A stretch of 64,000 nt of DNA. It comes from Micromonospora_I sp040659735 (lineage in GTDB: Bacteria > Actinomycetota > Actinomycetes > Mycobacteriales > Micromonosporaceae). The notes beneath the pieces were generated by a model. The model saw only the letters and a list, made by a program, of their open reading frames with translations. It ran no database searches and was not told the DNA's origin. This document shows, in pieces, positions 16,189 to 24,672 of this stretch. The position numbers and the translations under genes are program-made. Location of the stretch: NCBI RefSeq assembly GCF_040659735.1, contig NZ_JBFANZ010000015.1:1-64000 (forward strand), given 5' to 3'. The stretch's first letter is position 1, and each line of letters opens with the position of its first letter.

Positions 16189-16312
16189 GGGTGTCTCCTC
16201 TTCGTGGAAGCTGGAATTACCCCGTTGTAATTCTCATGCTGCCACGCGCTCCGCGCACGCTGTCGGAGGTGGCCTCCGTGTGGCGCTGAGAGAAGGACCT
16301 CGTGAAAAGAGC

Positions 16313-16342
16313 GTGGCGCCCGCCGAAATCGGCGGGCGCCAC
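16313..16342. terminator. Terminator after the qcrCAB operon
   Basis: Perfect 13-bp stem GTGGCGCCCGCCG / CGGCGGGCGCCAC with an AAAT loop, 20 bp downstream of the qcrB stop. The loop and stem are typical of a strong intrinsic terminator. Confidence 0.85.
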
Positions 16343-16361
16343 GTCAGGGCAGAACTGCTGG

Positions 16362-17981
16362 TCAGCGGTGTCCGCTGCCGATCTCCTCGCGCTCCTGACC
16401 CGACGATACGGGCGGGTGCCCCGGCGAGACCGGCGAGTCGGCCGGCTTCTCGATCGGGTAGAAGAAGCCCTTGATGGCCGGGCCGAGAGCGCCGAGCCGG
16501 TTCATCTTCTTCGGTACGGTCCAGCCGATGTACGGCAGGCCGTCGTGGCCGTGTTCGTCGACCCGGCCGAGCGGCTGGTGCACCTCTTCGAAGCGACCGT
16601 TCGGCAGCCGGCGGATGATGCCGGTCTCCACGCCGTGTGCCAGCACTTCACGGTCGTGCTGCTGCAGACCGAGGCAGATGCGGTGGGTGATGTAGTAGGC
16701 CAGCGGCGGAATGATGATCAGGCCGATTCGACCGGCCCAGGTCATCGCGTTGAGGCTGATCCGCATCTTGTCGGCGATCACGTCGTTGCCGCCCGAGAAG
16801 GTCAGCACCACGTAGAACGAGACGGCCATCGCGCCCAGGGCCGTGCGCTCGGGCACGTCGCGGGGGCGCTGCAGGAGGTTGTGGCTCTCCTTGTCCTTGT
16901 TCATGCGCGCCTCGACGAACGGGTACCCGAGCGACATCCCGACGAGGATGCCGGGGAGCACCACGGTCGGCCAGAAGATCGGCGGGATGACGTAGCCGTT
17001 CCCGATCGGGATGTGCAGTTCCCAGCCGGGCATGAGTCGGGTCGAGCCGTCGAGGAACATCACGTACCAGTCGGGCTGGCTCGCCGCGGAGACCACGGCC
17101 GCCTCGTACGGGCCGAAGAGCCAGATCGGGTTGATCTGGAACAGGCCGCCGAGCAGTGCGATCACGCCGAAGACGATCATGAAGTAACCGCCCTGCTTGA
17201 TCGCGTACCGCGGGAACATCCGCTCGCCCACGACGTTGTCGTTGGTCCGGCCGGGGCCGGGCCACTGGGTGTGCTTCTGTTTGAAGACCAGACCCAGGTG
17301 CGCGCCGATCAACGCGAGCAGGGCGGCGGGGATCAGCATCACGTGCGCGATGAAGAAGCGCGAGATGATGATGTCGCCGGGGAACTCGCCACCGAAGATC
17401 GACGAGGTCACCCAGGACCCGATCACCGGGATGGAGAGCATGATCGCCGAGGCGATCCGCAGTCCGGTGCCGGAGAGACCGTCGTCCGGGAGCGAGTAGC
17501 CGGTGAAGCCGGCGAGGAAGCCGACCCAGAACAGCAGCGAGCCGATGATCCAGTTGGTCTCACGCGGCTTGCGGAACGCGCCGGTGAAGAAGACCCGCAA
17601 CATGTGGCAGACGATCGACGCCATGAACAGCAGCGCCGCCCAGTGGTGCATCTGCCGCATGATGAGGCCGCCGCGGATGTCGAACGACAGGTCCAGGCTG
17701 GACGCGTACGCCGCGGACATGTGGACGCCCCGCAGCGGGGCGTAGCTGCCCTCGTACGTCGTCTCCTTCATCGACGGCTCGAAGAAGATCGTCAGGAAGG
17801 TGCCGGTCAGCAGCAGGACGATGAATGAGAAGAGCGCGATCTCGCCGAGCAGGAACGACCAGTGGTCCGGGAAGACCTTGTTGAGCAGCGCCCGGAGGGG
17901 CGTCGCGACCTGGAACCGCTCGTCGACCCCCTTCGCCGTGGCGGCGGGCACCGACTTGAGGTCAAATTTCCGGCGCTTCAC
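16362..17981 (-). CDS. qcrB: Cytochrome b subunit of the bcc complex
   Basis: 539 residues, with eight or more membrane spans and the long C-terminal extension typical of actinobacterial QcrB. The haem b histidines lie in RQMHHWAALLFMASIVCHML and the second pair in FFIAHVMLIPAALLALIGAHL. The Qo motif is the PDWY-type loop in SQPDWYVMFLDG. It oxidises menaquinol and passes electrons to the Rieske protein and internally to the Qi site; in mycobacteria this subunit is the Q203 (telacebec) target. GTG 17981 overlaps the qcrA stop (GTGA), with GGGAG 5 nt upstream. Confidence 0.95.
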   Translation of the reverse strand: MKRRKFDLKSVPAATAKGVDERFQVATPLRALLNKVFPDHWSFLLGEIALFSFIVLLLTGTFLTIFFEPSMKETTYEGSYAPLRGVHMSAAYASSLDLSFDIRGGLIMRQMHHWAALLFMASIVCHMLRVFFTGAFRKPRETNWIIGSLLFWVGFLAGFTGYSLPDDGLSGTGLRIASAIMLSIPVIGSWVTSSIFGGEFPGDIIISRFFIAHVMLIPAALLALIGAHLGLVFKQKHTQWPGPGRTNDNVVGERMFPRYAIKQGGYFMIVFGVIALLGGLFQINPIWLFGPYEAAVVSAASQPDWYVMFLDGSTRLMPGWELHIPIGNGYVIPPIFWPTVVLPGILVGMSLGYPFVEARMNKDKESHNLLQRPRDVPERTALGAMAVSFYVVLTFSGGNDVIADKMRISLNAMTWAGRIGLIIIPPLAYYITHRICLGLQQHDREVLAHGVETGIIRRLPNGRFEEVHQPLGRVDEHGHDGLPYIGWTVPKKMNRLGALGPAIKGFFYPIEKPADSPVSPGHPPVSSGQEREEIGSGHR

Positions 17982-19072
17982 GGCCGCTCCCAGAAGTCTG
18001 GCCCGACGGTCTCCGTGTAATCGGAGCGCGCCACGAAGAAGCCCTCGTCGTCCACCGTGATGGGCAACTGGGGCAGTCGACGGCTGGCGGGGCCGAAGAT
18101 CGGCCGGGCGTTGTCGGTGATTTGGAACTGCGACTGGTGGCACGGGCAGAGCAGGCGGTTGGTCTGCTGCTCGAAGAGGCTCGCCGGGCAACCGGCGTGG
18201 GTGCAGATCTTCGAGTACGCGATGTAGTCGCCGTACATGTAGCCGGCGTTCTTCTCGCGGGCGTTGGCCTGCCGCGCCTTCTCCGCGTCCTCCGGTCGGA
18301 GGTGGATGAGGAGCGTGGGGGAGTCGGCGTGCTTGTTGGTCGCGCCGCCGGGGACGCCGGGGAAGACCGTCATCTGACCGCCGGTGCTGACGTCGTCCGG
18401 GCGGATCGGCGTGCCGTCCTCGCGGGTGAGGCGGATCAGCTTCTGCCCGCCGCCCTCCTGCTTCGCCGGCGCCCAGGCCGTCGTGAACATCTGGTTGTTC
18501 TTGTGCGGCTGGGAGATCAAGCCGCCGACCAGCGGCGCGGCCGCGGCCGCGCCGATCGGGGCGAGCCCGGCCAGCAGCGAGATACCGAGCAGTGGACGAC
18601 GCTTCACACCCAGCTCGTCGGCCATGTAGGCCATCGTGTTGGCGACGACCTTCTGGTCCTCGTCGCTCGACGGGCCGTCGTGCCGGTCCTGGATGGAGAC
18701 CTCGCGCGGCAGCAGCTTCTTGCCCCAGGTCAGGATGCCGAAGCCGACGCCGAGCAGGGCCACCCCGAGGGTGAGGCCGAGCAGCGGGGTGTAGAGCTTG
18801 TCGGGACCGGCCCCGAACTCGTAGCCCCATGGCCAGGCGATGTAGATCACCAGGAAGGCGGTCCCGGCGAGGCCGGTGAGCAGGAAGAACAGCGCGATCG
18901 TCCGGGCCATCCGGCGCTCGGCCTTGCTGCCCGGCTCGAACTGCGGTTCGTAGTGGACGATCTCGATGCCGTCCTGCCGCGCGCCCTCGAGGACGATGTC
19001 GAACCGCTTGAGGGTGGGGTCGTTGAGGTCGACCGGCTCCTGCCCGGCTCCGTGAGCCGTCGTGGTACTCAT
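17978..19072 (-). CDS. qcrA: Rieske iron-sulfur subunit of the bcc complex
   Basis: 364 residues, the large actinobacterial form with three membrane segments (about 58-78, 92-112 and 160-180) before the Rieske domain. The [2Fe-2S] ligands are in CTHAGCPASLF and CPCHQSQF. It shuttles electrons from menaquinol at QcrB to the haems of QcrC. ATG 19072 overlaps the qcrC stop (ATGA), so qcrC, qcrA and qcrB form a fully overlapping operon. Confidence 0.96.
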   Translation of the reverse strand: MSTTTAHGAGQEPVDLNDPTLKRFDIVLEGARQDGIEIVHYEPQFEPGSKAERRMARTIALFFLLTGLAGTAFLVIYIAWPWGYEFGAGPDKLYTPLLGLTLGVALLGVGFGILTWGKKLLPREVSIQDRHDGPSSDEDQKVVANTMAYMADELGVKRRPLLGISLLAGLAPIGAAAAAPLVGGLISQPHKNNQMFTTAWAPAKQEGGGQKLIRLTREDGTPIRPDDVSTGGQMTVFPGVPGGATNKHADSPTLLIHLRPEDAEKARQANAREKNAGYMYGDYIAYSKICTHAGCPASLFEQQTNRLLCPCHQSQFQITDNARPIFGPASRRLPQLPITVDDEGFFVARSDYTETVGPDFWERP

Positions 19073-19926
19073 GACTTCCCCGCAATCCAGAGGCTGGCGA
19101 AGACCAGCGCCGTGATGCCGACCAGGAAAATCGCCAGGCCCTCGGTGACCGGGCCGTAGCGGCCGAGGTTGAACCCGCCCGAGTCCTTGTCGCCCTTCAG
19201 CGTCTCCTGGACGTACGCGATGATGTCGCGCTTCTGCTCCGGTGTCAGCTGGTTGTCGCCGAAGACCGGCATGTTCTGCGGCCCGGTGAGCATGGCGGCG
19301 TAGATCTGGCGGTCGCTGGCGGGGCGCAGGCTCGGCGCGTACTTGCCGGAGGAGAGCGCGCCGCCGCTGCCGCCGAAGGCGTGGCAGGAGGAGCAGTTGA
19401 CCCGGTAGAGCTGTCCGCCCCGGGCGGGGTCGGCGCCCTGCTTCAGGTCCCGGCCGTCGGGCAGCTGCGGGCCGCCGCCGAGCTCCTGGACGTACTGGGC
19501 CAGCTGACGGGTCTGCTCGTCGTTGAAGACCGGGGGCTTCCGCTCCGCCTGCGCCTCCTGGCGGGCCATCGGCATGCGTCCGGAGCTCACCTGGAACTCT
19601 ACGGACGCCGCGCCGACGCCGATCAGGCTCGGGCCGCGGTCCTGGACACCCTGGGCGTTGCGGCCATGGCAGGTGACACAGCTCTGGTCGTACAGCAGCT
19701 TGCCCTCCTGGCCCGCGATGGACAGCTGCGGGGTGTCCTGCGCCTGCAGACCCGGCGCGAAGACGGTGTAGGCGCCGCCGGCCAGGGTCAGCGCGGCGAG
19801 CAGCCGTGCCGCGGCGCCCAGGCGCCGTCGACCCCGGCTGCGCGGGCCGGACCGCCCGCTGCGGAGCCGCGAGAGCAGGCCGCGTGTGCGGCCGCCTCGC
19901 CGGTCGGCGGGGGTGTCAGAAGTCAT
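19069..19926 (-). CDS. qcrC: Di-haem cytochrome c subunit of the bcc complex
   Basis: 285 residues. A basic N-terminus and one signal-anchor segment (RLLAALTLAGGAYTVF) are followed by two cytochrome c domains with haem motifs CVTCH and CSSCH, and a C-terminal membrane helix (GLAIFLVGITALVFASLWI). It replaces soluble cytochrome c, handing electrons directly to CuA of CtaC within the bcc-aa3 supercomplex. ATG 19926 has AAGGA upstream. Confidence 0.96.
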   Translation of the reverse strand: MTSDTPADRRGGRTRGLLSRLRSGRSGPRSRGRRRLGAAARLLAALTLAGGAYTVFAPGLQAQDTPQLSIAGQEGKLLYDQSCVTCHGRNAQGVQDRGPSLIGVGAASVEFQVSSGRMPMARQEAQAERKPPVFNDEQTRQLAQYVQELGGGPQLPDGRDLKQGADPARGGQLYRVNCSSCHAFGGSGGALSSGKYAPSLRPASDRQIYAAMLTGPQNMPVFGDNQLTPEQKRDIIAYVQETLKGDKDSGGFNLGRYGPVTEGLAIFLVGITALVFASLWIAGKS

Positions 19927-19996
19927 GGCCTGTCCTTAAACGGTTTCTGGACCTGTTTCAGAGCGGGGTATCGGCGCGAAACGGACGGCGCGATGG

Positions 19997-20596
19997 TCAC
20001 CGGAGCCAGTAGATCATGAGGTACAGCCCGACCCACACGACGTCGACGAAGTGCCAGTAGTAGGACACGACGATCGCCGAGGTGGCCTGGGCAGGGGTGA
20101 ACCGACCCATGGTCGTACGGATCATGAAGATGATGAACGCGATCAGACCGCCGGTCACGTGCAGCGCGTGGAAGCCGGTGGTCAGGTAGAACACCGACCC
20201 GTATCCGTCGGCGTTGATCTTCACACCGTGGTGGACCAGCTCGCGGTATTCGTTCAGCTGCCCGAGCACGAAGATCAGGCCCATCACGAACGTGATCGTG
20301 AACCAGCGCCGCAGCGCGTGCACGTCACCCTTCTCCGCCGCGAACACGCCGAGCTGGCACGTCACCGAGGACAACACCAGGATCACGGTGAACGTGGTCG
20401 CGTACGGGATATTCAGCACAGGGGTGTGTTTCTCCCACTGGCTGTAGTCCGCCGCGCGGATCGAGAAGTACATCGCGAACAACGCCGCGAAGAACATCAG
20501 TTCGCTGGAGAGCCATACGATCGTCCCGACGCTGACCATGTTCGGTCGCGTCAGCGAGTGGATCCGGCTCTTGTCAATGGCTGGGGCCGCAGTCAC
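19997..20596 (-). CDS. ctaE: Cytochrome c oxidase subunit III
   Basis: 199 residues with five membrane helices, matching CtaE: IVWLSSELMFFAALFAMYFS, VTGGLIAFIIFMIRTTMG and YYWHFVDVVWVGLYLMIYW at the C-terminus. It is a core membrane subunit of the aa3 oxidase. GTG 20596 gives the family N-terminus (TAAPAIDKSRIHSLTRP). No ribosome binding site is visible; AATAAT ends 6 nt before the GTG on this strand, so the message is probably leaderless. It lies upstream of qcrCAB in the same orientation with a 70-bp gap. Confidence 0.95.
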   Translation of the reverse strand: MTAAPAIDKSRIHSLTRPNMVSVGTIVWLSSELMFFAALFAMYFSIRAADYSQWEKHTPVLNIPYATTFTVILVLSSVTCQLGVFAAEKGDVHALRRWFTITFVMGLIFVLGQLNEYRELVHHGVKINADGYGSVFYLTTGFHALHVTGGLIAFIIFMIRTTMGRFTPAQATSAIVVSYYWHFVDVVWVGLYLMIYWLR

Positions 20597-20602
20597 GCCG
20601 TC

Positions 20603-20608
20603 ATTATT
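20603..20608 (-). promoter_or_regulatory. ctaE: -10-like AATAAT for leaderless ctaE
   Basis: AATAAT on the minus strand, 6 nt from GTG 20596; no Shine-Dalgarno. Confidence 0.4.
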
Positions 20609-20691
20609 GCCCCCGATCACGGCCACCGGTCGTCGGGGTGGCCAACCTCGTCGTGTCGCGGCCCGCCTGACTTCGACCAGTTCGACTGTCA

Positions 20692-20697
20692 TAGCCT
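20692..20697 (+). promoter_or_regulatory. -10 TAGCCT for a leaderless start at 20705
   Basis: TAGCCT is followed by 7 nt and then GTG 20705; no ribosome binding site. Confidence 0.55.
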
Positions 20698-20704
20698 CGA
20701 AGCC

Positions 20705-21658
20705 GTGTCCCACGTCGATCCGATCTTCACCGTCACCTCGCCGCCGACGCTGGCGTTGGCGGCCGGCGGGGACTCCGTACCGCGGCCGTTCACCGTCTCC
20801 GCGATCCTCACCGAGACCCGCCTGGACAATTGGCTCGCGGTGATGTTGGTGCTGGCCGCCGCGATCTACCTCTACGGCGTGCACCGGCTGCGGCTCCGCG
20901 GCGACCACTGGCCCGTCTCCCGCACCGTGCTGTTCCTCGGACCCGGTCTGGGCGGGATCGCCGCGGTGACCGTCACCGGCCTGCACGCCTACGACACCGC
21001 GCTGCTCTCGGTTCACATGGTCCAGCACATGGTGCTGTCGATGGTCGCCCCGATCTTCCTCGCCCTGGGCGCGCCGGTGACCCTCGCGCTCCGCACGCTC
21101 ACCGGTGTGCCACGACAGCGGCTGCTCGCCGTCGTGCACAGCAGGTTCGCCAAGGTGCTGGCGTTCCCGCTGGTGGCCTTCACCATCTTCGTGATCAATC
21201 CGTTCGTTCTCTACTTCACCGATCTCTACCGGTTGACGCTGGAGAACGCGTTCGCGCACGAGATGATCCACGCGCACTTCATCCTCACCGGCTGCCTGTT
21301 CTTCTGGCCGCTGGTCGGGCTGGACCCGCTGCCCGGTCGCTGGCCGTACCCGGCCCGGGCGCTGCTGATGGTGCTCTCAGTGCCGTTCCACACCGTGCTC
21401 GGCCTCACCGTCATGCAGAGCACGACGCTCTTCGGCGGCGACTGGTATCCGTCGTTGCGGCTCGGCTGGGCCGACCCGTGGGTCGACCAGGAGGTCGCCG
21501 GCGGCATCCTCTGGGCCGGCGGGGAGTTCGTCAGCGTGACGATGCTCGGGGTGCTGGTTCTGCAGTGGATGCGGCAGTCCGAGCGGGAGGCCCGCCGGGT
21601 CGACCGCGACCTGGACCGGCAGGAGGCGCGGGAGCGGACGGCCCGGGCGCCGTCCTGA
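20705..21658 (+). CDS. Cytochrome c oxidase assembly protein, CtaG (caa3_CtaG) family
   Basis: 317 residues, about seven membrane spans. The family features are the histidines in LLSVHMVQHMVLSMVAPIFL, AHEMIHAHFILTGCLFFWPL and VPFHTVLGL, proposed to handle copper for the oxidase CuB/CuA centres. The gene is divergent from ctaE, in keeping with an assembly role for the oxidase encoded around it. The GTG at 20705 (VSHVDPIFTV) follows a TAGCCT -10 by 7 nt. The C-terminal tail is highly charged (Arg/Glu/Asp). Confidence 0.88.
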   Translation: MSHVDPIFTVTSPPTLALAAGGDSVPRPFTVSAILTETRLDNWLAVMLVLAAAIYLYGVHRLRLRGDHWPVSRTVLFLGPGLGGIAAVTVTGLHAYDTALLSVHMVQHMVLSMVAPIFLALGAPVTLALRTLTGVPRQRLLAVVHSRFAKVLAFPLVAFTIFVINPFVLYFTDLYRLTLENAFAHEMIHAHFILTGCLFFWPLVGLDPLPGRWPYPARALLMVLSVPFHTVLGLTVMQSTTLFGGDWYPSLRLGWADPWVDQEVAGGILWAGGEFVSVTMLGVLVLQWMRQSEREARRVDRDLDRQEARERTARAPS

Positions 21659-21786
21659 CCGCCTGGTCGCCGACCGGTTGTTCCCGCCATGCGGGCGACG
21701 CCACCCCCGGAATCCGGCCGGAGCGGGAGTCCCGGCGACCGACCGGTACGATCAGCGAGCAGCTACGACGTGGGAGTCTTCCGACG

Positions 21787-22197
21787 ATGACCGATCGTGT
21801 TTACACCGTCCTGCTCTACAGCGACGACCCGCAGGTCCGGGACCGGATGCGGCTCGCCGTCGGCACCCGACCCGCGACTGACATCGTGGTCGAGTTCATG
21901 GACTCCGACGACTACGGCCAGTGCGTCCGGCTGATCGACGAATACGAGATCGACCTGGTGCTGCTCGATGGTGAGGCGGCCCCGGCCGGCGGCATCGGCA
22001 TCGCCCGGCAGATCAAGGACGACCGCGACGACGCCCCGCCGACCTGTGTCGTGATCGCCCGGGCCGCCGACCGGTGGCTCGCCGCGTACGCACAGGTCGA
22101 CGCCACGCTCATGCACCCCCTCGACCCGGTGACCACCGGTCAGACCGTCGCCGGCCTGCTGCGCGCCCACGCCGGTGGGGCGGTGCCGGCGGCGTAG
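21787..22197 (+). CDS. Stand-alone receiver-like protein, atypical
   Basis: 136 residues with a CheY-like fold and no output domain. The N-terminal acidic pair is present (LLYSDDPQVRDRMRLAV) and the phospho-acceptor Asp is in DLVLLDGEAAPAGG. The switch Thr/Ser region is VIARAADRW, and the usual Lys-Pro after strand 5 is replaced by HPLDP. Loss of that lysine suggests weak or absent phosphorylation signalling. ATG 21787 has GGGAG ten nt upstream. It sits between ctaG and trpD in the same orientation; no cognate kinase is adjacent. Confidence 0.78.
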   Translation: MTDRVYTVLLYSDDPQVRDRMRLAVGTRPATDIVVEFMDSDDYGQCVRLIDEYEIDLVLLDGEAAPAGGIGIARQIKDDRDDAPPTCVVIARAADRWLAAYAQVDATLMHPLDPVTTGQTVAGLLRAHAGGAVPAA

Positions 22198-22259
22198 CCG
22201 GCGTGGCAGATCGACGGGGGCCCTCGGACACCGCACTCACCCCCCTCGGGAGGCCCACC

Positions 22260-23318
22260 ATGGGCGAACGGACCTGGCCCAACCTGCTCACCGCGCTGGT
22301 GCGGGCGCAGGAACTCTCCACCGCCGACACCGCGTGGGCGATGGGCGAGATCATGTCTGGCTCTGCGACCCCGGCCCAGATCGCCGGCTTCGCCATGGCG
22401 CTGCGCGCCAAGGGCGAGACCCCCGCTGAGCTCGCCGGCTTCGTCGAGGCGATGTTGGCCCGGGCGGTCCCGGTCGGGCTGCCCGACCCGCTCCGCGCCG
22501 ACGCGGTCGACGTGGTCGGCACCGGCGGCGACCGGGCGCACACCGTCAACATCTCCACCATGACCGCGATCGTGCTGGCCGGCGCGGGAGTGCGGGTGGT
22601 CAAACACGGTAACCGCGCCGCCTCCTCCTCCTGCGGCGCGGCGGACCTGCTGGAGTTCTTCGGCATCCCGCTCGATCTCGGCCCCGAGGGCGTGGTCCGC
22701 TGTGTCAGCGAGGTGGGGATCGGGTTCTGCTTCGCGGCCCGCTTCCACCCCGGCATGCGGCACGCCGCCGTGCCGCGGCGCGAGATCGGCGTACCCACCG
22801 CGTTCAACTTCCTCGGTCCGCTGACCAACCCGGCGCGTCCCCGCGCCGCCGCGGTCGGCTGCTTCGACACCCGGATGGCGCCGGTGATGGCGCAGGTGTT
22901 CGCGGCGCGCGGCGACTCGGTGCTGGTGATGCGGGGCGAGGACGGCCTCGACGAGTTCAGCACCGCGGCGCCGACGCGGGTCTGGACGGTTCACGAGGGC
23001 ACGGTGCGCGAATCGGTCGTGGACGCCGCCGACCTGGGGGTGCCCCGCTCGCAGCCGGGTGACCTGCGCGGCGGGGACGCGGCGTTCAACGCCGACGCGG
23101 CGCGGCGGCTCTTCGCCGGGGAGACCGGCCCGATCCGCGATGCGGTGCTGGTCAACGCGGGCGCCGCGCTCGCCGCGCACGGCGGTCTCGGCGGCGACCT
23201 GCTCGCCTCGATGGGCGCCGGGATGGAGCGCGCGGCCGAGGCGATCGACTCCGGTGCGGCGGCGCGGCTGCTGGAGCGCTGGGTGGAGTTGGCCCGCACG
23301 GCCAAGGCCGCCGAATAG
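22260..23318 (+). CDS. trpD: Anthranilate phosphoribosyltransferase
   Basis: 352 residues. It couples anthranilate with PRPP in tryptophan synthesis. The PRPP/Mg loop is in VDVVGTGGDRAHTVNISTM, the anthranilate site in VKHGNRAASSSCGAADLLE, and AFNFLGPLTNPARP is conserved. ATG 22260 has GGGAGG six nt upstream; an in-frame GTG further up (22203) lacks a site. It is an orphan trp gene, located after the respiratory genes as in mycobacteria. Confidence 0.95.
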   Translation: MGERTWPNLLTALVRAQELSTADTAWAMGEIMSGSATPAQIAGFAMALRAKGETPAELAGFVEAMLARAVPVGLPDPLRADAVDVVGTGGDRAHTVNISTMTAIVLAGAGVRVVKHGNRAASSSCGAADLLEFFGIPLDLGPEGVVRCVSEVGIGFCFAARFHPGMRHAAVPRREIGVPTAFNFLGPLTNPARPRAAAVGCFDTRMAPVMAQVFAARGDSVLVMRGEDGLDEFSTAAPTRVWTVHEGTVRESVVDAADLGVPRSQPGDLRGGDAAFNADAARRLFAGETGPIRDAVLVNAGAALAAHGGLGGDLLASMGAGMERAAEAIDSGAAARLLERWVELARTAKAAE

Positions 23319-23342
23319 GGGTCCGACCGGAATACGCGGCGA

Positions 23343-23422
23343 CCGTCCGACGCGGACTCGGCGCTCGCCGCGTCGGACGGCTGACGCGTCCCGCGACCGT
23401 CCTGGTCTGTCCTCGCGGGACG
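23343..23422. terminator. Two successive hairpins between converging trpD and hydrolase
   Basis: First stem: CCGTCCGACGCGG (23343-23355) with CCGCGTCGGACGG (23368-23380), perfect 13 bp. Second stem: CGTCCCGCGA (23387-23396) with TCGCGGGACG (23413-23422), perfect 10 bp. Likely bidirectional termination. Confidence 0.75.
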
Positions 23423-23467
23423 GACTGTCGGACCGCTCCGTAGTAGCGCGATCGGTGGTGAGCGGGG

Positions 23468-24328
23468 TCAGCGCGCCAGACCGGCGGCGAAGTCGGCGAT
23501 CCGGGCGGCGAGCGGCACGGAGGCCCGTACCCAGGTGAAGTGGTCCGTGGGCGCGCCGGCCTGCGCCGTGGTGTAGTGCTCGCGCCGTACCGGCGCGGCG
23601 GCGAGCTTCGCGCAGAGGTGATCAAGCGTCCGGGGCGGCGTGTACTGATCGTCGTCGACGCTGACCGCGAAGACCGGGGTCAGCACGGTCGCCAGGGCGG
23701 CCTCGGCGTCCACCCCGTCAATGGCCGGGAAACGGCCGGTGCGCGCGGCGTAGGCCCAGTCGCGGATCACCCCGCGCGCCTGCCGGCCGCCGAAGCCCCA
23801 GCCCGGCCAGACCCGCAGCAGCGCGGCCGTCGCCGCGATGCCCTGGGTGTACGGCAGCACGCCGTAGCCGCGCGGTCCGGGGAAGGCGCGCCAGTAGGGG
23901 ACGCCGGACGCGACGAGCACCAGTCCGTCGACGGTGCGGTCGCCGGTGAGCGCCAGGTGCAGTGCGGCTGCCTGCCCGCCGAGCGAGTGTCCGAGCAGCA
24001 GCGTGCGGCGGCCGTCCCGCTGTGGTTTGACGGCGTCGAGCACCGCGCCGACGTCGGCGACGAGTTCGGCGTAGCCGTATCCGGAGAGCCGGCTTGGTGC
24101 GGGCGTGCTGGCGCCGGTGCCACGGAGGTCGGCGACGACGACGGCGAGCCCCGCCGCGCGTAGGGCGGCCGCGAAGGGGCGGTAGTAGCGGGCGGGGACC
24201 CCCATCGCGGGGCAGATCACCACGACGGGGGCGTCGGTGACGTCCTCCGGCTCGGGGTAGATCTGGAGTCCGACCTGGTCGCTGCCGCGGTCGACGTACT
24301 CCTGCAGGTATTCGGGTGTTGAACTCAC
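23468..24328 (-). CDS. Alpha/beta hydrolase
   Basis: 286 residues. The nucleophile elbow is LLGHSLGGQAAALHLALTG (Ser in GHSLG), the acid is probably in VSVDDDQYTPP and the His in DHFTW. VVVICPAMGVPARYY gives the oxyanion strand. Substrate unknown; the family includes esterases and lipases. GTG 24328 is preceded by TAACAT six nt upstream and no Shine-Dalgarno. A TTACCG/CGGTAA inverted repeat overlaps that -10, suggesting repression by a TetR-type protein not encoded here. Confidence 0.85.
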   Translation of the reverse strand: MSSTPEYLQEYVDRGSDQVGLQIYPEPEDVTDAPVVVICPAMGVPARYYRPFAAALRAAGLAVVVADLRGTGASTPAPSRLSGYGYAELVADVGAVLDAVKPQRDGRRTLLLGHSLGGQAAALHLALTGDRTVDGLVLVASGVPYWRAFPGPRGYGVLPYTQGIAATAALLRVWPGWGFGGRQARGVIRDWAYAARTGRFPAIDGVDAEAALATVLTPVFAVSVDDDQYTPPRTLDHLCAKLAAAPVRREHYTTAQAGAPTDHFTWVRASVPLAARIADFAAGLAR

Positions 24329-24334
24329 ACCCAG

Positions 24335-24351
24335 ATGTTACCGGTCGGTAA
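24335..24351 (-). promoter_or_regulatory. Hydrolase -10 overlapped by TTACCG-GT-CGGTAA operator
   Basis: TAACAT (minus strand, 24335-24340) lies 6 nt from GTG 24328. TTACCGGTCGGTAA (24338-24351) is an inverted repeat with a 2-bp centre covering part of it, the layout of a TetR-family operator. Confidence 0.45.
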
Positions 24352-24356
24352 GTTGC

Positions 24357-24644
24357 TCAGTCCGCGTTGGAGAGACCGATCGCGAACGCCTCCTCGAGGT
24401 CGTGCTGCGAGTAGGCCCGGAACGCGATGTGCGACTCCGTGTTGATCACGCCGGGGACCTTCGAGATGTGCCCCGCGATCACCTCGGCGATCTGGTCGAA
24501 CTCGCGCACCCGGACCATCGCGATCAGGTCGACGTGGCCGGCCACCGAGTAGACCTCGCTCACGCCGGGAAGGTTGGCCAGCGCCTCGGCCACCTCGGGG
24601 ATCGAGTCGGTGGCGCAGTCGATCAGCACGATCGCGGTGATCAC
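24357..24644 (-). CDS. Stand-alone Lrp/AsnC ligand-binding (RAM) domain protein
   Basis: 95 residues forming only the alpha-beta sandwich of Lrp/AsnC regulators: ITAIVLIDCATDSIPEVAEAL, then VYSVAGHVDLIAMVRVREFD and VINTESHIAFRAYS. There is no helix-turn-helix, so it probably acts as an amino-acid-binding oligomer or modulates other regulators. GTG 24644 has GAGGAG six nt upstream. It is between the hydrolase and a nucleotidyltransferase, all on the minus strand. Confidence 0.88.
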   Translation of the reverse strand: MITAIVLIDCATDSIPEVAEALANLPGVSEVYSVAGHVDLIAMVRVREFDQIAEVIAGHISKVPGVINTESHIAFRAYSQHDLEEAFAIGLSNAD

Positions 24645-24672
24645 CTATGGCTCCTCTCGTCGAAGACGTGGC

